Shown here piece by piece: positions 1-9,400 of a stretch of 24,621 bases of DNA; position 1 is the stretch's first letter; each line of letters begins with the position of its first letter. The DNA is from Bacteroidales bacterium UBA3724. GTDB taxonomy: Bacteria; Bacteroidota; Bacteroidia; Bacteroidales; P3. The stretch lies in contig DFHL01000007.1 in assembly GCA_002371315.1 (NCBI GenBank), forward strand, positions 6,949 to 31,569, written 5' to 3'. The notes beneath the pieces are model-generated. The model had not been told where the DNA came from and did not search any database. It worked only from the letters and a program-made list of their open reading frames with translations. The position numbers were made by a program, and so were the translations under genes.

Positions 1-21
1 ATATACTGTACAACGGGCAGG

Positions 22-58
22 GAAGGTGTCTTAACGCTCTGAAGCAGAGTGGGTTATG
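22..58 (+). repeat. Left-edge copy of a sequence shared with the right edge
   Basis: These 37 bases match the reverse complement of 24574-24610 at 26 of 37 positions without gaps, counted by eye. Shared blocks are GAAGGT, TAACG, GCAGAG and GTTA. TAAC (32-35) can pair with GTTA (53-56) around an inner CTCTG/CAGAG hairpin, so this could be a structured element. Function is unknown. Confidence 0.4.
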
Positions 59-190
59 GAGTTTGGTTGAGTTTTTATGTATTCGATTGAAAATCAATGA
101 TATAATCTCAATTTTGCAAATTTTAAGTTTTTTTAACTAAGTTTTTAAAACTTTTTTTGGCCCTTGTTCTACTATATAGGCGTTGGTGGT

Positions 191-230
191 CCGAATCCAA
201 TAAAACGGGCATTTTGCGCCGAAGATTCGG
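191..230. repeat. 7-bp inverted repeat in the leader region
   Basis: CCGAATC at 191-197 is mirrored by GATTCGG at 224-230 around a 26-base spacer. It could be a weak hairpin at the end of an upstream transcript or an operator-like site. It has no T tract, so a terminator call is not supported. Confidence 0.3.
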
Positions 231-317
231 GCTTTCGCTAAAGGAAAGAATATTAATGTTTTAGAGTTGTGTGAAAATAAATTTGAAAAAAAATGTCGAA
301 AATATGTTTTTTATGTG

Positions 318-325
318 TAACTTTG
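318..325 (+). promoter_or_regulatory. Putative promoter -7 element for the giant gene
   Basis: TAACTTTG matches the Bacteroidota -7 consensus TAnnTTTG exactly. No good TTTG -33 element sits 19-21 bases upstream. Transcription from here would give a leader of roughly 85 bases, ending in a very A/T-rich stretch before the ATG at 417. Confidence 0.45.
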
Positions 326-416
326 TATGTTTGTAAGCATTCTGCCCAGAAGCCCTGCGGTAGAGTGTAATGTGTGTATAAGATATTAAAAAAGAATAAA
401 ATATAAATATATCAAT

Positions 417-3400
417 ATGAAAAAAGCATCATTGTTAACGGGACTGATTTTTCTGATTTTGTCCTTTTCGGCGCAAGGTCAGATAGTGACAAAGTACCAA
501 CAAGGATTTGAGGCCACGGGCGAGACACAGGGCTACACCGTGGTGTCGGGCACGGCCACTCCGGTGACCAGCGTTGCCACCTCGGGCAGCCGAAGCCTGA
601 AGCTGCAGCACGGCTCGACCGAGACCGTGATCCAGCTCGACACGATCGACTTTACGGACAACGGCTCGTTCCAGTATTTCTATCTGGACTTTATGCACAT
701 TTGCGACGTCGATCCGCAAACCTGCGCCTCGGCTACCAACGTGGCCACCGTCGAGGTGCGCCGTCCGAACGAGACCGACTGGACGCGACTGGACGGTACG
801 GACTTCTACGACGTTACGTGGGGCGGCGGCAGCAGCGACTTTGCCAGCCTCGACTCCTACTCGCAAAGGTCGTACAACACCTGGAGCGGCACGCTGATGA
901 ACAACACCTGGTGGAAGCGCGAGCGCTTTATGCTGGCCCTCAAGGTGTCGACGGTGCCTTTGGCCGAGCGTAAGCTGCTGGTGCGGTTCCGCCTGCGCCC
1001 GCGCACCGCTGTCGGCGCGACGACGTCGGGCTGGTATCTGGACAACATCAAGGTGCAGTGCAGCCCCAACTCGATGCTGCTTCCTGTGATAACGATGATC
1101 GACTATCCGGACCTGGACAAATATCCCACCAGCCGTGCTACGCACCTCAAGGCAAGCTTCCAGACGCAGCTGACGCAGGGTATGTGCAACGACTCGGTGT
1201 ATGTCAGCTATCAGCTTGGCAGCGACGGCATTGTGCGCCGCAAGACGATGACCCCGATTGCGGGCCAGACGGGCACCTATGAGGCCTACCTGCCTTTCTG
1301 CGGATACGACACCATCGTGAAATGGCGCATTACCGGCAAGGACAATTCGGTGAACCACAACGAGACGGGTTTCCCCGCCGATGCCTCGGGCTGGATGCAA
1401 TACAGCTCGGTGCGTGGCAAGGAGGCCTATTCGTCCATCGCCACCATCGGCGACTGGGACTATACCCCCGGAACAACCAATACGATCCCCTTCCCGTCGA
1501 ACGGCGACTCGAAGAGCGAGATACTGTTCGACAGCCTTGAAATGTCGAGGCATTTCGGCCCCGGTGCCATCACGCAGATCAGGTATCCCGTGGTGTCGAA
1601 CGTCACCAACTCGGTGCACAACCGCGTGGTTATCAAGATGCGCAATGTCGCCAACGGCTATGCCTACAGCCCGGGACGCTACTATTCGACCGACTTCCAG
1701 AAGACGGTCTACGACTCGTCGCTGACCATCACGCAGAACGCCCAGACGCTGGGCGTGATCAACCTTCAGGACACGTTCTTCTATGCCGGTAAGGGCCTGA
1801 TGCTGACCTTCTATACCGACAATACAAATTCCGACCCGACGTGGGTCAACGTCAGGACTTACAATTCCCTCAATACCGAAGGCAAGGGCTCGCTGACGAA
1901 AAGCTATAGCGTTTCGCAGAATGTCAACGTCTTCACGTCGTCCTATTTCAACACGGGTAACCTTTCGACGACGCGCCCCAACTTCACGCTGCGCGTCAAC
2001 ACCAACCCTCCGCTGATGTACGACTGCGGTGTCGGCGGATTCATCCATCCCAACGACTCGACGCCGGGTACGGCCAATGTCAACGACAATGTGGTTGTGA
2101 CCCTCAAGAACTATGGCGTCCAGCCTATCAATGCTGTGCGTATCTACTACAGCGTCGACAACGGCCCTCACCAGTATTTCGACTGGGCGGGTACGCTGGC
2201 AGGCGGTGCCCAGACCAACGTCACCGTCAGCAGCACGCAGCAGTATGCTGCCGGCTACCACGAGCTGCTGGCCTGGGTCGACGACTCGGTGACGACGGCC
2301 GGTGTGCGCTACAGGGACCACGAACCGTTTAACGACACGCTGTGGACGCGCTTCATCACCTGCGACGGTCCGATGCACGGCACGCGTATTGTCGGTGGTT
2401 CGACCCCCGACTATGCGTCGCTTGAGAAGCTGCTCTTCGCACTCAGCCAGTGCGGTGTCGACGGTCCGCTGACCGTCAAGCTGGCGCCGGGCTACTACAC
2501 GCCCCATACGTTCCCCGTCATTCCGGGCATTTCGAAGAACAACTATGTCCAGTTTGAGCCCCTTGGCAGCGGCACGGTGACGTTCGTTTCGGCAATGGGC
2601 GACACGGCGCTGGTCAACTCGCTGGTCAACCTGCAGCGCACGCACCACGTGAGGTTCAAGAAAATCAATTTTCTCTCCAACTCGCAGAGCAACCCGGCGA
2701 CCTACCTGGTGCGTATGGGTACCAACAGCGTGGGCTGCCAGTTCGACAGCTGTACGTTCAGCGAAGTGCAGGGCGGAACGATGTCGGAGTCGTATATGGC
2801 CTCGTCGGCCCTGCTGTATTCGGGCGGTGCCGACTCGCTGGTGATTACCAACAACACGTTCAACCGCGGTACGATGGGTCTCAGCCTCGTCGGCCCGGCA
2901 CAGGACAATATGGCCCACGGTAGCATCGTCAGGGGCAACCTGTTCCAGCATCAGGGTACCAACAGTATGGTGATCCGCAACCAGATTGCCGCCGTTGTGG
3001 ACAGCAACGTCTGCAACGAGGTCTATGCCAACTCGAGCTACGCCATCCTGCTTCAGGACTGTAGCGGTGCCACGCGCGTGACGCGCAATACGGTCTATGT
3101 CACCTCGGGTGCTTCCTGTATCGGTGCCACCCAGCTCTACGGTTCGGCAACGGGCTATGCCGTTGTGGCCAACAATATGCTGGTGAGCAACGACGACGGT
3201 ACGTCGAATATGCTGACCACGCCCCTCAATATCATCACGGCCAACTATGCCAAGGTGATTTTCAACTCGGTGAAGCTGACGGCCCCGACCCGCAGCGGCA
3301 TCGCTGCCGCAACCTTCGGCGGCGGTGTGCTTGAAAACAGTATGTTCTACAACAACATTGTGGCTTGCTACGACACGGTCAACTTCGCTTTCAACTACAT

Positions 3401-6400
3401 CCCGACGGAAGATGCCGTTAATAATATTGGATACAATATTTATTATTCGCGCGGTCCGCTGCTGAACAAGTATGACGGTATCAACTGCCTGTCGTTCGCC
3501 AACTGGCAGAACCACTGCCCCACCGACGGCAACTCGCAGAACGTCAATCCCGCCTTCCTCGGCAGCTCGCTGACCGACCTGCGCTCCTACAGCCAGAATG
3601 TCAAGGGCCACGCTGTTCCTTTTGCCGAGGTCGATGTCGACATCTATGGCACCCAGCGTAACGCTACGGCTCCCTGCGTCGGTGCCTTCGAGTTCTCGTC
3701 GCTGCCCTACGACTTTGAGATTATCGAGTTTGTCGAGCCTTATCCCGAATATTGCGACGTGTCGTCGACGGTGCCCCTGCGTGTGGTGATCAAGAACAGC
3801 GGTGTCAACGCCTACGATCCTGCCACCAGCTCGTCGAGCGTGCAGCTGTCGGCTTCGCGCGGCACTGTTCCGGGTGTTCTGGTCCCCGGCGTTTCGGGCA
3901 CGATGGTTATCAACAGGGTTATTCCTGCTCTCGACACCATCATCCTGACCACCAACATCAGCATCCCCTTCCCGACACAGGGTATGAACGACACGACCTA
4001 CCAGCTCTATGCCTGGCTGACCTCGCTCATCGACCCCAACCCGGCCAACGACACGAGTGTGACGTCTGTCACTTCGCGCTATCACGCCCCGGCTCCTGAC
4101 AGCATCAGCGTCAATTCGGACTACGGTGTGCCGGCAACGGTCACTGCAACGGGCGGCCTGCAGACGTGGTATTCCAACGTCTATACCACCAGCACGCAGC
4201 ACAAGTCGGAGGTCTACTGGTACACCACTGCCGACAGCGATACGCCCATCTGGCGAGGAAACACCTTCACCACCGACCCGCTCTATACCGACACAACATT
4301 CTATATCCGCCAGAAGCGCGACTATCCGCTTGTGAAAATCACCGAGGTGCAAATCAAGCAGAACCAGCCTGGTGTGACCTATCCTATGCCTCTGTGGATG
4401 AACGCTTCGACGGCTTTCGCCATCGAGTTCACCAACGTGGGCGACTATCCTGCCAATATGGAAGGCGATACGGTGTTGATTGTCAGCAACCAGAATGCTA
4501 ACAACAACAAGAAATACCGTTTCCCGAACGTGACCATCCAGCCGGGTGCAAGCCTGGTGCTGCAGTACCGCTCGAACATCAACAACCTTGACTCGACCAA
4601 GACCATTGGCGCAATGGTGACCCTGACGCCGCAGCAGAACTCGAAACTGGGTATCCTGTATATCCATAACGGAAATATTGAGGATGCCGTTGCACTGAAC
4701 GATACGGTCTACAACAACTGGACCAACCTGCACGTGCCTCGGACGGCCTGGTTCGGCAATGGTATTATGCTGCCTGACAGTATTCCCACCGCCGGTGTGT
4801 ACCGCAAGAGTTGGCCGCAATATCCGGCGTCGCTGACACCGTCGGCAACGATGTGGCAGCGTGCCGACGATTCGCACAGGATGACTCTTGGCACTACGAA
4901 CAAGAATTTGATTCGCTTCTATGACAACGGCTGTCTTGGCGAGACGGCTCCTGTCCGCATACATCTCATCAATCTGCCCAATGTCGATATGGCTGTCGAC
5001 GGCCTCGACCTTAGCGACGGCTGCGGTATCGGCAATCAGCCCATCACGGTGGCTCTGCACAACCGCGGAGCTTATCCCAGCGGCGAACTTGTGGTCCACT
5101 ATCGCGTTGACGGTCATCCGCAGTACAACGGCCAGGCCATTGTCCTGCAGACGGGATGCGACACCTTGACCGCCGGCGTTGCCGCTTCTTCGACCCTGAT
5201 GCACACCTTCAGCGCTGTCCCCAACTTCACGGTGGCTTCGGCTTCGGTGGACTTCGACGTTACGGTCTGGGTTGAGAAGGTCTCGGTCGACAATACGGGC
5301 TTCAACGATACGGTGCGCCAGTCGCTGACTTCGATGTATATGCCCGGCTATCCCAATGTAAGCCAGTATGACACGGTGGTCTACGACGGTACGCTGACGC
5401 TGCAGTCAATAACGACTCCGACGGATTCGCTGGCTTGGTACGACCGTAATATGATGCCGCTCGACACGAGCAATGTCTACACCACTGACCACATCTATGA
5501 GGACGACACGATGTACGTCACCGCTTTCGGTGCGCGCATAGAGCAATATGCGATAGGTACGCTGGCATCGCTCAATGCTGCCAACTCCTATCCGTCGCCC
5601 TACAACCCCAATAAGAAATATGTCAAAGAGCAGTATCTGTACACTGCTGCAGAAATGCGGGAAGCCGGACTTGTGGCCGGACCGATACAGACTGTCTCTT
5701 TCTACCTCGATACGGTGCTGGCTCCTTCGGGCTCGTTCAGCCTGACTGATTATGTGATTTCGTTCGGTACCACGTCGCAGGCTACTTTCACCGGCCAGAA
5801 CAACTGGCTGCCGGTGACGCCGATGTGCACTATCGACACACTGACGCTTTCCAACAGCAACAAGGGTTGGGTTATCCACAATCTGAACACTGCCTTCCAT
5901 TGGAACGGTGTCGACAATGTCGTCGTGCAGATTACGCGTACCGTGAATCCCAATATCACGCAGGGTGCCAGAACGCGTTTCACCGCCGCCGCCAACAAGG
6001 TACTTATAAAGAACGACAATAACAACAGCGTTGTGGACTTCACCGGCAACGGTTCGCGTGGCGGTAACCGCCCGGATATCCGTTTCGGCCACGTGGGCTA
6101 TGGCTGCGAAGGTCCTGCAATGCCGATTTATATCACTGTAACAGATATTCCGGCGTCGGATGCGTCGCTGGCCTGGACGGATTCGGAGCCAGGGACTGGT
6201 ACCGGGTCTGGCTCGCAGGGCTTCACCTCTTGCGACAGCACGATGATCGGTGTCACGCTGCGCAACAGAGGTGTACAGTCCTTTGACACTTACACTATTG
6301 ATTACTGGATCGACACGCTGCACGGTGTCTACAATGGCACGACAGCCGTTCCGAGCGATACGGCGATAAACGTGTCGGTCGTCAAGCATCTGTTCACTCC

Positions 6401-9400
6401 TGGCCGCCACCTGATAAAGCTTGCCGTTACGCTGGAAGGCGATACCGTACAGTCGAACGACACTATTTCGCGTATGGTCAATGTGCGTTTCTGCGCCGGC
6501 ACCTATGCTATCGGCCCCAACGGCCTGTATCCTGATTTCACTACGGCCATCGACACGCTGGTCAATGCCGGTATTGATGGCGCCGTTGTGTTCGATGTGG
6601 AAAGCGGTACGTACAATGAGCAGATCACCCTTGGCGCTGTCGATGGCGTTTCGGCAACGAACACTGTCACCTTCAAAGGTGTTGTGAACGACAAGTATGC
6701 TGTGAAGCTCCGCTATGCCACTACCAACAATGACAACTATGTCGTCAAATTCGACGGGGCAAAGTTTGTCAATTTCCAATGGATGACCATTATGAGCCGC
6801 GGTACGGGCAACTATAACAATGTTGTGTCGCTCGAGAATTCCAACCAGATTCACCTGGACAATTCGATAATCCGCGTCAAGGGTGGCGTGAACAATGTCA
6901 ATGCGTCAGGCGTGATTGTCGGCGAAGGTGTCACGTCGCTCTATCTTACAAATACGATTGTCGATAGCGGCTACTATTCGATTCGCAGTATGGTCTCCAA
7001 TCCGGGACTTTCGCAGGGCATCTATCTGACCAACGACACTCTGTGCCACTTTATGTTTATGGGTCTTTATATGCGCAAGGTTGACGATGTGTATGCCGTT
7101 GGCAATTTGGTCACCTCTGGCGCTTCCGGTAACGGCAAGGCCCTTACGGGTATCTTCGTTGCCCAGCATAACGGACCGGCAACTATCGAACGCAACAACA
7201 TTATTCTTAGCGACAATTTCACCGGCGCCAAGGTCGGTATCCGAATTGTCAATGTTGAGGGTTCGAATGCTACCCGCACGCATATCCACAACAATATGTG
7301 TGCCATCTATGGCAACACGAACAACAGCTCGGCCGGCATTTCGATTGACAGTTCCACTTGGGCCAATATTTACTTCAACAGCTGTCAGGTCTATGCCGGT
7401 ACCGGCTCGCAGGGACAGAATACGAAGGCTATGTATGTCGGAACGACCAGTTCGGGTATGTATATCCTGAACAACATCTTCAGCAACATCAGTGCCGGCT
7501 ATTCATTGTATGCACAGATGGCTGCCAATATTACCAACTCGGACTACAATGACTACTGGTCGTCGGCCGAAGACCGTCTGGCATACTGGGGCACCAACTG
7601 CGACACGTTCCTGATCCTTCAGCAGACCAACGGTATGGATAACCACTCGCTGAACGAGAAGCCTTATTTTGTGTCCAATACCGACTTGCATCTTTCGATA
7701 GGTAACCTCTGCGAACGTGCCCAGTACAACACCGAGGCGCCTCTGGACCTTGACCAGCAGATTCGTCCGCAGATTCCTAATCCTACCATCGGTGCCGACG
7801 AGTTCTTCCGCAAGAACCACAACATTGCCATTATGGAGATTACCAAGCCTGGTATAAAGACCTACGCGACCCAGGTTTCAGGCTTCACCGACAATGTTGA
7901 AAGCGACACGCTTTGGGTGGTGACAAAATTCACAAACGACGGTACTTCGACTGAAAGCAACCTTCGCTGGTGGGCCCAGATCAAGGATGTCACCCCGACA
8001 TTGCGCTCTACCGACCGTATCATTGATGAGCTTTTGCCGCAGGAAAGCATTGTCGACTCCAACTACATCGTGATGCCTATCGGTGTGATAGATACGCAGA
8101 CTGTTGTTGTCTATTTCCCGCTTGTCAACGACTCGGTGCCGGAAAACAATGTGGCGGAAAAGACTCTGTTCCTTGATCCTGCCTACAACTTTATGGCAGA
8201 ACAGGTAAGAATATACGACAGTATTGGTTGCCGCCTCTTCAATACGCCTGTCGGTATCAAGCTGAAGAATGTCGGTCGCAAGGCCTTCCCTGGCGGATGG
8301 CAAGTACCTGTCGGATTCCAAGCCATTTTGCAGACTCCTGATATCACTGTCTCGACGTTGCCTGTGTCGTTTGTCGAGAACTTGACTCTGCCTTACGACA
8401 TCGAACCCAACGAATCGGTAATACTTGATTTCAACACCACACCGAATCTCTATCCTACAGGCAACGACAAGGATATTGTCGTAAGAATTCGCGCTTGGTC
8501 TCAGCATCAGTACGACCAGAAGCCTCTGAACGACACTTCCTCGTACCAGAATGTCAATTCCTACTATACGCCGAGGGCTCCTATTGGAACCGACTTGCAC
8601 ATACCTTATGCTACTTGGGATACGATATTCGCTACCCAGACCGACTATCCTCCCTCAGGTGCCCCGATTAATCGCATCATCCGTTGGCACCGCGACTCGA
8701 CCGAAGCTCCTTATTTCACAGCCAACAATTATGCTCGTTCCTGCTGGTGGGAAACACCGCAATATTTCTTCGACAGTACATACTATCTCAGTACTCTGAT
8801 CCAACACACCAACTTCGGTAAACAGGTGGCCTGCACCAGCTATTACAACCCAGTTCACGTTATCCTCAATCCGCGTGTGCCTGTCGATATGGCAGTGCTC
8901 AATGTTGTTGAACCTGTCTTGAACCGCGTCTATATGCACGACGACTCGGTCAAGGTGTCGCTCATCAACTATGGTTCGCAGGCGGCTACCAATATCCCGG
9001 TGGTGTACCAGCTCTATAGCTTCAACAACACGTTGCTGCAGGAAGTCCGCGAGGTTTGCACAGCAACGGTGCAGCCGGACTCGATCTATGTATTCCGTTT
9101 CGATTCGCTGTTAAGCATTCCTGAGTGGGCTAACACAGGTAATGACAGGTACAAATTGCGAGTTTGGACAGATCTGCCCAACGAGAGCGTACGCCTGAAC
9201 GATACCTTGCGCGAACTGGCCACTTTCACTGCCGGAAGTGATGGATATATGGAAGTCAATGTGACTAACAAACAGGGTCTTGACATCACTCGCGTGGCCT
9301 ACAGCTCGATGGACAACAATGTTTCGCCCGCTGGTCACAAGTACATCAACTTCACCAACGCGTCGCTTCAGACTTTGTCCGTCACAACGCCACAGACATT

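Larger units (their letters stand above)
1..416. other. Non-coding A/T-rich leader upstream of giant gene
   Basis: No convincing gene lies here. The first 60 bases carry a small hairpin (CTCTG/CAGAG with a 3-base loop at 37-49, flanked by TAAC/GTTA) and resemble the far end of the window. Bases 60-180 are A/T-rich with T and A runs. A 7-bp inverted repeat lies at 191-230, and a promoter-like element at 318-325. A short frame open from base 3 to a stop at 138-140 encodes 45 residues. It uses A/T-rich codons unlike the neighbouring genes, so it is probably chance or, less likely, the tail of a gene outside the window. Confidence 0.6.
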